Below, piece after piece: positions 1 through 6,902 of a stretch of DNA of 12,814 nucleotides. Where the stretch lies: assembly GCA_028868235.1 (NCBI GenBank), contig JAGWUW010000036.1, positions 1-12,814 of the forward strand. The letters run 5' to 3'. Below the pieces are notes generated by a model. It was not told where the DNA came from. It made no database searches and saw only the letters and a list, made by a program, of their open reading frames with translations. Both the position numbers and the translations under genes were made by a program. Position 1 is the stretch's first letter. The number at the start of each line of letters is the position of its first letter. This stretch comes from Betaproteobacteria bacterium (GTDB lineage: Bacteria; Pseudomonadota; Gammaproteobacteria; Burkholderiales; Rhodocyclaceae).

Positions 1-2
1 CC

Positions 3-260
3 GGTGCTATTGGCTACGTTTCGATCGGCACGGCGGAGTACGAGGAGGCCCAGGGCAGCCCGATTCGCCAACTTCCGCTGGACGGAGTCGCGGCCAGCGT
101 CGCCAATGTTCGAAACGGCAGTTTTCCGCTGGCCCGCCCGCTCAACCTGGTCACCACCGGCAAGGAGAGTGCGTTGGCGCGCCGCTTTATCGACTACGCA
201 CGTTCGGAAGCCGTCCATGATCTCGTCACCGAACAATATTTCGTCCCGCTGGCCCGCTGA
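3..260 (+). CDS. pstS: Phosphate ABC transporter substrate-binding protein, C-terminal end (partial)
   Basis: This is the last 85 codons of a periplasmic phosphate-binding protein; the start lies outside the window. The frame beginning at base 3 reads GAIGYVSIGTAEYEE at its start and ends EQYFVPLAR before TGA. A Gly-Ala-Ile-Gly-Tyr segment, an 'ARPLNLVT' strand, a helix with 'FIDYARSEAVHDLV' and a final 'FVPL' are the usual C-terminal layout of PstS-like binding proteins of the PBP fold. The protein would bind phosphate in the periplasm and deliver it to the PstC/PstA channel encoded next. The next gene starts inside this one, with a 44-nt overlap, so the two are co-transcribed. The family call is good; whether it is a classical PstS or a short PstS-like paralogue cannot be told from this fragment. 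Confidence 0.85.
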   Translation, partial: GAIGYVSIGTAEYEEAQGSPIRQLPLDGVAASVANVRNGSFPLARPLNLVTTGKESALARRFIDYARSEAVHDLVTEQYFVPLAR

Positions 261-1095
261 CCAGCGTCTGGCCGTCAGCCTGGGACTGGCGGCAGCGCTG
301 GTTGCCGCCATTCTCGGCCTGGTGGTCGCCTTTCTGTCCAAGGAATCCTGGCCGCTGCTGCGCGATATCGAGCTGACCCGCTTCCTGACCGACGACGGCT
401 GGCATCCGACCGAACAAAGCTACGGCATGATGCCGATGCTGACGGCAACGCTGGCCGCCAGTTTCGGGGCCTTGCTGCTGGCTGCGCCGCTGGGGCTGGC
501 TTCGGCACTGTTCTGCCGTTTTTACGCCCCGCCCGCACTGGCTCGCAGTTACCGCCGCATGCTCGGCCTCCTGGCCGGCATCCCCTCGGTGGTCTTTGGA
601 TTTTGGGGGCTGACCGTACTCGTACCATTGATCGCCCGCTGGGAGCCGCCGGGCGCCAGCCTGCTCGCCGCCGTGCTGATCCTCGCGCTGATGGTGCTGC
701 CGACGGTCGCACTGACCAGCGACACGGCGCTCGGCGCCGTTCCGGCCAACTGGCTGCACGGAGCCGCGGCGCTCGGCCTGTCACGGCGCGGTATGCTGTT
801 CGGCGTCGCCATTCCCGCGGCGCGACGGGGCATATTCGCCGGCATCCTGCTGGCGGCTGCCCGCGCCCTGGGTGAAACCATGGCGGTATTGATGGTGGCC
901 GGCAATGTCGTGCAGTCGCCGAGCAGCTTGTTCGACCCGGTTCGTACCATGACTGCCAATATCGCCCTGGAAATGGCTTATGCGACCGGCGATCATCGGG
1001 CTTCGCTGTTCGTAACCGGCCTGCTGCTCACCGCCCTGGTGTTATTGCTCGTCCTCGGCACCCTGCGGAATACCGGGGAACATGGTCATGCGTGA
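217..1095 (+). CDS. pstC: Phosphate ABC transporter permease PstC
   Basis: An inner-membrane permease of 292 residues, close to the usual PstC length of about 300. It forms the phosphate channel with PstA. The first membrane helix is at about residues 19-40, followed by the family's extended periplasmic loop and a core starting 'AAPLGLASALFCRFY'. A 'GIPSVVFGFWGL' segment and the ABC-permease coupling loop 'GAAALGLSRRGMLFGVAIP' are clear. 'ARALGETMAVLMVAGN' near the end is very typical of PstC. The ATG at 217 is chosen because the open frame further upstream encodes only out-of-frame pstS sequence. A GGAAG lies a few bases upstream, and no later start would keep helix 1. The overlap with pstS is 44 nt, unusually long, and pstA overlaps its 3' end. 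Confidence 0.93.
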   Translation: MISSPNNISSRWPADQRLAVSLGLAAALVAAILGLVVAFLSKESWPLLRDIELTRFLTDDGWHPTEQSYGMMPMLTATLAASFGALLLAAPLGLASALFCRFYAPPALARSYRRMLGLLAGIPSVVFGFWGLTVLVPLIARWEPPGASLLAAVLILALMVLPTVALTSDTALGAVPANWLHGAAALGLSRRGMLFGVAIPAARRGIFAGILLAAARALGETMAVLMVAGNVVQSPSSLFDPVRTMTANIALEMAYATGDHRASLFVTGLLLTALVLLLVLGTLRNTGEHGHA

Positions 1096-1954
1096 GCTGA
1101 TCGGCAAACCCGCTCCAGACGGGCCAGACCTGGCGCTGACCATCGCCATCTGGGGCGGCGCGGCGCTGGTAGCGGGAAGCTTTCTGGCGCTGCTCGGCGA
1201 TTTGTTGTGGCATGGCGCAGCCCGGGTGTCGTGGGATTTCCTCGTAATGGCCCCGGAACATGCCGGCAAGACTGGCGGAATTGGCCCAATTTTGGCGTCG
1301 ACCGTAGCAATTCTCGCGGTTGCGCTCCTCGCGGCGCTTCCGCTGGGTCTCGCCACGGCGATCTGGCTCAGCAATTTTACTCGTGGCGGTAGCCTGCTGG
1401 CACGCCAGGTCAACCTCAGCCTAGACGTATTGGCCGGGGTTCCTTCCATCGTTTTCGGGCTGTTCGGCAACGCGTTTTTCAGCGTCGTTCTCGGTATGGG
1501 TTTTTCCATTGCCGCTGGTGGCCTGACACTGGCCTGCATGATCCTGCCGATCTTCATCCGCAGCGTTGAATCGGGACTGTCCGCCGTGCCCGACGAATGG
1601 CGGCGCGGTGCCGCGGCACTTGGCCTATCCCAGGCCGCCGCGCTGCGCCACATCCTGCTTCCCGCCGCTGCGCCAGCGATCAGCGCCGGGATGATGCTCG
1701 GCATCGGTCGCGCCCTGGCCGAAACGGCGGCGCTGATCTTTACCAGCGGCTACGTCGACCGCATGCCCGAATCGCTGCTCGACTCGGGGCGGGCGCTGGC
1801 CGTCCATATCTATGACCTGTCGATGAATGTGACCGGCGGCGACCAGGCGGCCTATGCCTCTGCCCTGGTCCTGATCGTCCTGCTGCTGGCGATCAATAGT
1901 GTGGCCCAAACCCTAACCGGCCGCTTTCTTGCCCGGAGAATCAGCCAACCATGA
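1088..1954 (+). CDS. pstA: Phosphate ABC transporter permease PstA
   Basis: The second channel subunit of the Pst transporter, an inner-membrane protein of 288 residues. Multiple hydrophobic helices are evident. 'GVPSIVFGLFGNAFF' matches the conserved PstC/PstA segment, and the coupling loop is 'WRRGAAALGLSQAAALRHIL'. 'GRALAETAALIFTSG' corresponds to the PstA signature before the last helices. Two ATGs are possible. The one at 1082 sits 1 nt after GGGGAA, whereas the one at 1088 has that Shine-Dalgarno-like site 7 nt upstream, so 1088 is preferred; starting at 1082 would add only Met-Val. The start overlaps the pstC stop, and the stop TGA overlaps the pstB ATG (ATGA), so translation is probably coupled. 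Confidence 0.93.
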   Translation: MRELIGKPAPDGPDLALTIAIWGGAALVAGSFLALLGDLLWHGAARVSWDFLVMAPEHAGKTGGIGPILASTVAILAVALLAALPLGLATAIWLSNFTRGGSLLARQVNLSLDVLAGVPSIVFGLFGNAFFSVVLGMGFSIAAGGLTLACMILPIFIRSVESGLSAVPDEWRRGAAALGLSQAAALRHILLPAAAPAISAGMMLGIGRALAETAALIFTSGYVDRMPESLLDSGRALAVHIYDLSMNVTGGDQAAYASALVLIVLLLAINSVAQTLTGRFLARRISQP

Positions 1955-2802
1955 CACCGTCCCTATCGACTGCTTCGGCAACTGCCGACACCTTTACCCT
2001 GGGGCCACTGCAAAACGGTCCTGCCTGCTGCATCCCGACGCCCATTCTCAGCATCGAAAACCTGTCGCTTCACTATGGCGACAAGCCGGCACTCGCCGAG
2101 GTTTCCCTCGATATCTATCGCGGCTGTATCACGGCGCTGATCGGCCCCTCCGGCTGTGGCAAGACCAGCTTCCTGTCCGCCCTCAACCGGCTGAGCGATC
2201 TGATTCCCGGCTGTCGTGTCGGTGGACGTATCCGCTTCGGCGACGCCGACATCCACGACCCAGCCATCGACCTGCAAGGCCTGCGCCGCAAGATCGGCAT
2301 GATTTTCCAAAAACCCAATCCATTCCCATTGTCGATTCGCCGCAATCTCGAAATGCCGTTGCGGGAGCATGGTGTTGACCGTCAGGATGAACTCGATGAA
2401 AAGATTCGGCAGGCGTTGACCGATGTCGGTCTCTGGGACGAGGTTCATGACCGCCTGGACGCGCCGGCGCTCGGCCTGTCCGGTGGACAGCAACAACGCC
2501 TGTGTATCGCCCGCGCCATTGTCCTCGAACCCGAGGTGCTGCTGATGGATGAACCGTGCAGCGCGCTCGACCCACTGTCGTCGGCCGTAGTCGAGGCCCT
2601 GATCCAGCGCCTGCGCGGTCGGTACACGGTGGTCATCGTTACCCACAACCTGGCCCAGGCCCGGCGCATCGCTAACTATGCCGCATTCTTCTGGATGCGC
2701 GAGAAGGTCGGCAAATTGGTCGAATTCGGGCGGTGCCAGCAGTTGTTCGACATGCCGCGCGATGATCTGACGGCTGCTTATATCGCGGGCATCAGTGGTT
2801 AG
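1951..2802 (+). CDS. pstB: Phosphate ABC transporter ATP-binding protein PstB
   Basis: Cytoplasmic ATPase that powers PstC/PstA, 283 residues. Walker A is GPSGCGKT at 65-72, the Q-loop lies in 'MIFQKPNPFP' (Q120), the ABC signature LSGGQ is at 176-180, Walker B 'VLLMDE' is at 196-201, and the switch His is H232 in 'VTHNLAQARR'. 'QKPNPFP' and 'SALNRLSDL' are hallmarks of the PstB subfamily. The first ~30 residues, before 'TPILSIENLSLHYG', form an extra leader with a Cys-Cys pair at 26-27. Typical PstB is about 255-265 residues, so this extension is atypical and the true start could be internal, although the ATGA junction with pstA favours the annotated one. No phoU follows, which is unusual for pst operons. 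Confidence 0.95.
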   Translation: MTPSLSTASATADTFTLGPLQNGPACCIPTPILSIENLSLHYGDKPALAEVSLDIYRGCITALIGPSGCGKTSFLSALNRLSDLIPGCRVGGRIRFGDADIHDPAIDLQGLRRKIGMIFQKPNPFPLSIRRNLEMPLREHGVDRQDELDEKIRQALTDVGLWDEVHDRLDAPALGLSGGQQQRLCIARAIVLEPEVLLMDEPCSALDPLSSAVVEALIQRLRGRYTVVIVTHNLAQARRIANYAAFFWMREKVGKLVEFGRCQQLFDMPRDDLTAAYIAGISG

Positions 2803-2965
2803 GGGGGCACCAATGCAGCAGGCCGTCAGCAGGGCTATTGGATTGAGTAGGCCGACTCCGACTGGCCGTCCACTTTTTGCCAACAGTAAGATTTCAGACA
2901 GGTCGACGACTAATGGTTAACGGCTCAGCGCAGCCGTCAGCAAAAGAAAGTTGAAGGAGATGAAG

Positions 2966-3175
2966 ATGAAGAAGCCTCTGAAACATTACGTCGGAAAACT
3001 GGTGCAACTGCGGCCGGGTTCATTTTCAAGTTTGCTGGGCAGAATGGGCTTTAAGAGCAAAGGTCTGGAAAATCGCTTTCTGGTGAGCACGGCAAATCGT
3101 AGCCGGGGACGGTTGATCTGCTACGGCAGCGGGTTGTGTCTGGAAATCGCGCCCGCCGATATCGAGCTGGTATAG
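2966..3175 (+). CDS. Small hypothetical protein, 69 aa
   Basis: A 69-residue basic, soluble-looking protein beginning MKKPLKHYVGKLVQLRP. I do not recognise a named family. The pattern of short beta-like segments ('KLVQLRPG', 'RFLVSTAN', 'RLICYGSG', 'LCLEIAPADIELV') suggests a small beta-barrel. It has two cysteines (C52, C58) and no signal peptide or membrane helix. The ATG at 2966 is chosen because AAGGAG at 2954-2959 lies 6 nt upstream of it; the ATG at 2960 directly abuts that site and a TTG at 2951 would bury it. It sits between pstB and a broken yeeE-type gene, ending shortly before the latter, so it may have been co-transcribed with it. Confidence 0.6.
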   Translation: MKKPLKHYVGKLVQLRPGSFSSLLGRMGFKSKGLENRFLVSTANRSRGRLICYGSGLCLEIAPADIELV

Positions 3176-3197
3176 CACCGTGCACAGCGCGAACACC

Positions 3198-3567
3198 ATG
3201 GTTTTGCTCGCGCCGCTGCTCACCGGTCTGATCGGGTTTGCCGCGCACCGGGCCAGTCTGTGCACGGTCAGGGGCGTCGCCGAGGTGATCACCTCCAGGC
3301 GGGCCTGGATGCTTGCCAGTTTTGCCAAGGCGGCGGCGTGGACTGCGCTTGTTGCCGGTGGCATCGCCTATTTTTCGCCTACATCGGCCAGTCCGGTGCT
3401 GGAGTCGATTCCACCGGCACTCGGCCTGCTCGGCGGGTTTCTGTTCGGCGTCGGCGCTGGCCAATTATCTGGCGCTATTGGCCGGAGTTGCGGCTGTCAT
3501 GTTCGTGATGATGGCTGTGACTGGCCACGTACCGCAGGTCGAATGCATCAACGATGAATGCCGCTAA
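3198..3567 (+). pseudogene. yeeE/yedE-type transporter gene with internal deletion
   Basis: From ATG 3198 (or GTG 3180) the frame encodes 'GLIGFAAHRASLCTVRGVAE' and 'LGLLGGFLFGVGAG', the first third of a YeeE/YedE (sulfur-moiety) transporter. Around 3453-3462 this resemblance stops. That frame then runs on as polar, cysteine-rich nonsense to a stop at 3557. In the +1-shifted frame, bases 3460-3567 encode a convincing ending: ANYLALLAGVAAVMFVMM, then AVTGHVPQVECINDECR and a stop. This is one hydrophobic helix followed by a short two-cysteine tail. The simplest reading is one gene that lost its middle, leaving N- and C-terminal parts in different frames; functional full-length relatives are about 350-400 residues. 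The tail could instead come from a neighbouring gene. It is distinct from the intact YeeE at 4134. Confidence 0.7.
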
Positions 3568-3572
3568 GCGTG

Positions 3573-3584
3573 GAACTATAGTTC
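3573..3584. promoter_or_regulatory. 12-bp perfect palindrome GAACTATAGTTC upstream of the DUF302 gene
   Basis: GAACTATAGTTC is a perfect 12-bp inverted repeat in the 86-bp gap between the broken yeeE gene and the DUF302 gene, about 70 bp before that ATG. It could be an operator for the DUF302-yeeE-cytochrome unit. A few palindromes of this length are expected by chance in a window this size, so only its position makes it interesting. I see no clear -35/-10 pair beside it. Confidence 0.25.
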
Positions 3585-3653
3585 ATTTTCCAAGTAGCGT
3601 GCCGGCCGTCTGGCTGGCCCGCGTACTGATCGCCAACCTTCAGGAGAATTGCC

Positions 3654-4124
3654 ATGACATCATGCCTTTCCCGTATCGTCCTTACCGCTGGCCTCACCGC
3701 GTTTCTGTTGATTGCCGCCCCGGTCGCACATGCCGATGCGGGCACCAAAACCGTTGGTACGGCACAAGGGTTCGATGAAACGGTCGCCCGGCTGGAAAAA
3801 TCGATTACCGACAACAAGATGGGGCTGGTCGCCCAAGCTAGCGCCAGCCGGGGCGCCGTGTCGCGCGGCGTCAAGATTCCCGGCAACGTTGTACTGATGG
3901 TATTTCGCAACGATTTTGCCGTGCGCATGCTGAAGGCCAGCGTGCCTGCAGGCATAGAGGCTCCTTTGCGCATCTATGTGACGGAAGAGCCGGCGGGCAC
4001 GAGCATCACCTACCGCACGCCCAGCGCTACTTTCAAGCCCTATGGCAATTCGGAATTGGACGCCATGGCCCGTGAACTCGACCCGATTTTCGCGAAAATA
4101 GTCGCCGACGCGATCGAGTACTGA
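3654..4124 (+). CDS. Secreted DUF302 domain protein
   Basis: A 156-residue periplasmic protein. Residues 1-27 are a signal peptide with a hydrophobic core and a probable cleavage after A-H-A (25-27). The mature part is a single DUF302 domain: 'GFDETVARLEKSITDNKMGL' forms the first helix. The following 'GNVVLMVFRN' strand, 'PLRIYVTEE' and 'TSITYRTPS' are typical of the family, whose function is not well established. AGGAG at 3642-3646, 7 nt before the ATG, fixes the start. The mature chain has no cysteine. Only 9 nt separate it from the YeeE gene, which overlaps the pentaheme cytochrome gene, so the three are probably one operon. DUF302 proteins often occur beside sulfur or redox genes; a role as partner of the transporter or cytochrome is inference. 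Confidence 0.88.
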   Translation: MTSCLSRIVLTAGLTAFLLIAAPVAHADAGTKTVGTAQGFDETVARLEKSITDNKMGLVAQASASRGAVSRGVKIPGNVVLMVFRNDFAVRMLKASVPAGIEAPLRIYVTEEPAGTSITYRTPSATFKPYGNSELDAMARELDPIFAKIVADAIEY

Positions 4125-4133
4125 CATTCAGCC

Positions 4134-5291
4134 ATGCCGACAAGCACTCGGACCTTACAGCCCGGCATCGTGGGCAGCGCCGGTCTGGCGGCCGTGGCCG
4201 TGGTCGCCACGGTCGACGCTCGGAAAGCGATTCTTTTCGGGCTTGGTCTGCTGCTCGGGCTGACGCTCTACCATGCCGCTTTCGGCTTTGCCGTGGCCTA
4301 CCGCCGCCTGCTGCTCGAACGCGATGGCAGCGGCGTCCAGGCACAGTTGCTGATGATCGGGGTGACGTCAGTGCTGTTTGCCCCGCTGCTCGCCAACGGA
4401 GCGGCCTTTGGCCAGCCGATCGGCGGAGCCGTGGCTCCCGTCGGCGTGTCGGTAGCGGTTGGGGCATTTCTGTTCGGGATCGGCATGCAATTGGGCAACG
4501 GTTGCGGTTCGGGTACGCTGTTCGCGCTGGGCGGTGGCAGTCCGCGCATGCTGCTGGTGCTTGTCGCCTTCTGCGCCGGCGGGTTCCGGGCCAGCCTGGA
4601 TATGGATTTCTGGCAGTCCCTCCCGGATGCAGGACCGCTGGCCCTCGGCGAATTGATCGGCTGGCCACCGGCGGTCGCATTGCAACTGGCGGTACTGCTC
4701 ACCCTGTCCAACTTGGTGCGCCGCTATGCGCCAATGCGACAGCGCCTCTTCACGCTGCCGGAAGAGACCACGCGCAAGCGCTGGCTGCAGGGCGGCTGGC
4801 CGCTCGGCATCGGCGCCCTGTTGCTCGCCGTCCTGAATCTCGCCGTGCTACTGGTTGCCGGTCACCCGTGGACCATCACCTGGGCGTACACGCTGTGGGG
4901 CGCCAAAGCCGCCACACTCCTCGGCTGGCAGCCGGCGGCCAGCGCTTTCTGGCAGGGCGATTTCCAACGGGCGGCGCTGAGCGAAAGCCTCTTCGCCGAC
5001 GCCACCTCGCTGATGGATATCGGCATCATCATCGGCGCGCTGCTCGCCGCCGGCCTGGCCGAACGTTTTGCGCCACAGATCCGCATACCGCCGCGTTCGC
5101 TGCTTGCTGCGCTGATCGGCGGCCTACTCATGGGCTACGGCGCCCGCATCGCCTATGGTTGCAATGTCGGCGCTTTTTTCTCCGGCATCGCATCAAGCAG
5201 CCTGCACGGCTGGCTGTGGATCGCCGCCGCTCTGCCCGGCTGCGTTGCGGGCATCGCCCTGCGCCCCTACTTTGGATTGAGGAATACATGA
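4134..5291 (+). CDS. YeeE/YedE family (sulfur-moiety) membrane transporter
   Basis: A 385-residue integral membrane protein with about ten hydrophobic helices. Two family signatures are visible: 'GMQLGNGCGSGTLFALGG' around C124 and 'GYGARIAYGCNVGAFFSG' around C343. In characterised relatives such as TsuA, cysteines in such positions line the path for thiosulfate. Further cysteines are C147 and C370. The expected role is uptake of thiosulfate or another sulfur compound; the substrate here is not established. The start codon has only a weak ribosome site, and the gene follows the DUF302 gene by 9 nt, so it may rely on coupled translation. Its stop overlaps the next ATG (ATGA). Full length, unlike the broken paralogue at 3198. 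Confidence 0.9.
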   Translation: MPTSTRTLQPGIVGSAGLAAVAVVATVDARKAILFGLGLLLGLTLYHAAFGFAVAYRRLLLERDGSGVQAQLLMIGVTSVLFAPLLANGAAFGQPIGGAVAPVGVSVAVGAFLFGIGMQLGNGCGSGTLFALGGGSPRMLLVLVAFCAGGFRASLDMDFWQSLPDAGPLALGELIGWPPAVALQLAVLLTLSNLVRRYAPMRQRLFTLPEETTRKRWLQGGWPLGIGALLLAVLNLAVLLVAGHPWTITWAYTLWGAKAATLLGWQPAASAFWQGDFQRAALSESLFADATSLMDIGIIIGALLAAGLAERFAPQIRIPPRSLLAALIGGLLMGYGARIAYGCNVGAFFSGIASSSLHGWLWIAAALPGCVAGIALRPYFGLRNT

Positions 5292-6508
5292 TCCTTTTGT
5301 GCCGTTGCCTCTTCGCCGTTCTCCTGTTCTCCGCCAGCACCTTCGGCACTGCCGCCGGGCAAGCGGAAAGCAAGGCGGACCGTGACATCGCTGCCTTTCT
5401 CGACCGCCACTGGCAACATCCCCTCCCGCCGCAAGGCCAGCCACCAGCCGCATTCAGCCCGCTGGAAGCATCGCTGGCGCCCGCCGACTGCGGCACCTGT
5501 CATGTGCAACAGTGGCGGGACTGGCAGACGGCACTGCACAGCAAGGCGATGAGTCCCGGACTGCTCGGCCAGTTGCAGGTCATGCTGCCCGATGCGACCG
5601 ACGAACACCAGGCCTGCCTGATTTGCCATGCGCCACTGGCCGAACAGCAAGCCGAATTGCAAAAGGCGCTCGCCGCCCGCAAGGCGAAGGCGGGTAGCCA
5701 TGCCGACGGGTTGACCTGCGCCGGCTGCCATGTCCGCAGTCACCAACGCCACGGCCCACCCCGCCGGGACGGCACCACCCCGGCCAAGAACGCGCCTCTG
5801 CCGCACGACGGCTGGCAGGTCAGCGCCGCCTATGGCGATTCGCGCTTCTGCGCGGCCTGCCACCAGTTCCCGGCGGACTGGCCGGCGCTCAATGGCAAAC
5901 TGTTGGAGAACACCCACGAAGAGTGGAAAGCCAGTCGCCATGCGCGTGAAAACCGCTCCTGCCAGAATTGCCACATGCCAGACCGGCGCCACCTGTGGCG
6001 CGGCATTCACGACCGGGAAATGACGCGCAACGGCCTGGACATCGCCTTTTCGCCGCAGCCCGCCGCCAAGGGCCGGGTGGCGGCCGATCTGAAGATCATC
6101 AACCGCGGCGTCGGCCATGCCTTTCCGACCTATGTCACCCCCCGGGTAACGGTGGACCTGGCCCAGGAAGATTCCGCCGGACGAATCATTCCGGACACCC
6201 GGGAACTGCACGTCATCGCCCGCCAGGTGAGCCTGGATCTGAGCCGGGAACTGGCCGACACCCGCATCCTGGCCGACGAGTCGCGCCGCTACGCCTACCG
6301 CCGGCCTCGTCATGCCCGGGCCGTTGCCATCAGCGCCCGCATCCGGGTCGAACCCGATTATTTCTACGCCGATTTCTATCGCGCCACCTTGCGCGATCCG
6401 GCCTATGCCAAGGGCCATGCCACGCTACGCCAGGCCCTGCGGCTCGCAGAACAGTCGCCATACATCCTCTACCAGAGCCGGTTGCCCCTCGATGTTCCCG
6501 GTCGCTAA
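5288..6508 (+). CDS. Secreted pentaheme c-type cytochrome
   Basis: A 406-residue periplasmic multiheme cytochrome. A signal peptide covers about residues 1-24 (cleavage near T-A-A-G). Five CXXCH heme-binding motifs are seen: CGTCH 68-72, CLICH 110-114, CAGCH 144-148, CAACH 188-192 and CQNCH 225-229. All lie in the N-terminal 230 residues, in the style of the cytochrome c554-like multiheme families. The C-terminal ~165 residues have no heme motif and contain 'INRGVGHAFPTYVTP', a motif common in the beta-sandwich tails of such cytochromes. The ATG at 5288 overlaps the yeeE stop; the open frame extends far upstream, but that part only shadows yeeE. Likely an electron carrier or reductase/oxidase working on a periplasmic substrate, perhaps a sulfur compound given the neighbours. 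The substrate cannot be read from sequence. Confidence 0.9.
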   Translation: MILLCRCLFAVLLFSASTFGTAAGQAESKADRDIAAFLDRHWQHPLPPQGQPPAAFSPLEASLAPADCGTCHVQQWRDWQTALHSKAMSPGLLGQLQVMLPDATDEHQACLICHAPLAEQQAELQKALAARKAKAGSHADGLTCAGCHVRSHQRHGPPRRDGTTPAKNAPLPHDGWQVSAAYGDSRFCAACHQFPADWPALNGKLLENTHEEWKASRHARENRSCQNCHMPDRRHLWRGIHDREMTRNGLDIAFSPQPAAKGRVAADLKIINRGVGHAFPTYVTPRVTVDLAQEDSAGRIIPDTRELHVIARQVSLDLSRELADTRILADESRRYAYRRPRHARAVAISARIRVEPDYFYADFYRATLRDPAYAKGHATLRQALRLAEQSPYILYQSRLPLDVPGR

Positions 6509-6546
6509 ACCGGCATTTCCTGCGGTCGACCGCCGCCCTGCACATG

Positions 6547-6579
6547 AAAAAAACGGCGGAGCGCAGGAGTCGCTCCGCC
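6547..6579 (-). terminator. Rho-independent terminator of the NPCAAK peptide gene
   Basis: GGCGGAGCG (6555-6563) and CGCTCCGCC (6571-6579) form a perfect 9-bp GC-rich stem with a 7-nt loop. On the - strand the stem is followed, after one G, by seven T (A-run at 6547-6553), a classical intrinsic terminator for the - strand gene ending at 6603. On the + strand only a weak ATTCTCT follows, so it may also weakly terminate the pentaheme cytochrome transcript arriving from the left. Confidence 0.85.
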
Positions 6580-6602
6580 ATTCTCTCCTGCAAAGAAAAA
6601 AC

Positions 6603-6863
6603 TTATTTCTTTGCCGCGCAGGGGTTTTTAGCCGCACATGGGTTCTTGGCAGCGCAAGGGTTCTTGGCTGCACAGGGATTCGCCTTCTTTTGCATCTTGC
6701 CGGCGCAGGGATTGGCTTTCTTCATCTGTGCGGCACAGGGATTCTTGGCGGCGCACGGATTCTTCGCGGCACAGGGATTGGCATGTGCGAGCGGCATGCC
6801 CAGGGTCATGGCCAGCATGCCGACGGCGACAGCGGAGGTGAAGCGTTTTTGTTGAGTCTTCAT
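6603..6863 (-). CDS. Secreted cysteine-repeat (NPCAAK) peptide
   Basis: An 86-residue precursor. Residues 1-28 are a signal peptide ending A-H-A, so the mature chain of about 58 residues is almost pure repeat. There are eight NPC units (starting at residues 29, 35, 41, 51, 62, 68, 74 and 80), mostly NPCAAK, with two longer units (NPCAAQMKKA and NPCAGKMQKKA) in the middle. All eight cysteines lie within repeats, none in a CXXC. The start is set by AAAGGA about 8 nt upstream; an earlier in-frame ATG would spoil the signal peptide. Repeats differ widely in synonymous codons, so the protein sequence is under selection. No characterised family is recognised. Periplasmic metal binding, thiol buffering or docking to the cytochrome at 7296, which carries the same repeat, are hypotheses. 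Confidence 0.85.
   Translation of the reverse strand: MKTQQKRFTSAVAVGMLAMTLGMPLAHANPCAAKNPCAAKNPCAAQMKKANPCAGKMQKKANPCAAKNPCAAKNPCAAKNPCAAKK
6606..6779 (-). repeat. Tandem 18-nt coding repeat (NPCAAK x8)
   Basis: Eight in-frame units encoding NPC(A/G)A-K-like hexapeptides, with two insertions of 4-5 codons. Asn, Pro, Cys and Ala codons vary freely between units (AAC/AAT, CCC/CCA/CCT, TGC/TGT, four Ala codons). This argues against recent slippage and for selection at the protein level. Confidence 0.9.
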
Positions 6864-6886
6864 GGTGATCGTCCTTTGAAATGAAT

Positions 6887-6902
6887 TGCAGTAAATCTGC
6901 CA
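6887..6902 (-). promoter_or_regulatory. Possible sigma-54 -24/-12 element for the NPCAAK peptide gene
   Basis: On the - strand TGGCAGATTTACTGCA has GG and GC separated by exactly 10 nt, as in sigma-54 promoters, though the -12 part is CTGC instead of TTGC. The implied transcript would start only about 13 nt before the ATG, with the ribosome site at its very 5' end, which makes this weak. Confidence 0.2.

Noticed and set aside
1963..2883. 306-codon - strand open frame antisense to pstB
   Set aside because: The pstB protein on the other strand has all ABC ATPase motifs; the antisense product shows no recognisable domain.
2813..2920. 35-codon frame after pstB (starts MQQAVSRAIG) with a G-rich upstream stretch
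   Set aside because: Short, no recognisable feature, and the AGGGGGG is not a standard ribosome site. Possible but not supportable without homologues.
2920..2937. ACGGCT/AGCCGT stem-loop after pstB
   Set aside because: Only 6 bp and no T-run, so not called a terminator of the pst operon.
4502..5287. Long + strand open frame joined to the front of the pentaheme cytochrome
   Set aside because: It lies wholly within the yeeE gene in another frame, is Arg/Pro/His-rich as expected of a GC-rich shadow, and lacks a signal peptide. The cytochrome starts at 5288 with a signal peptide.
5267..6418. 383-codon - strand open frame antisense to the pentaheme cytochrome
   Set aside because: The + strand encodes five CXXCH motifs and a signal peptide; the antisense frame is a composition artefact of high GC.
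6606..6779. CRISPR-like array of 18-bp repeats
   Set aside because: Units are contiguous, in frame, vary at synonymous positions and encode a peptide; there are no spacers and no cas genes.
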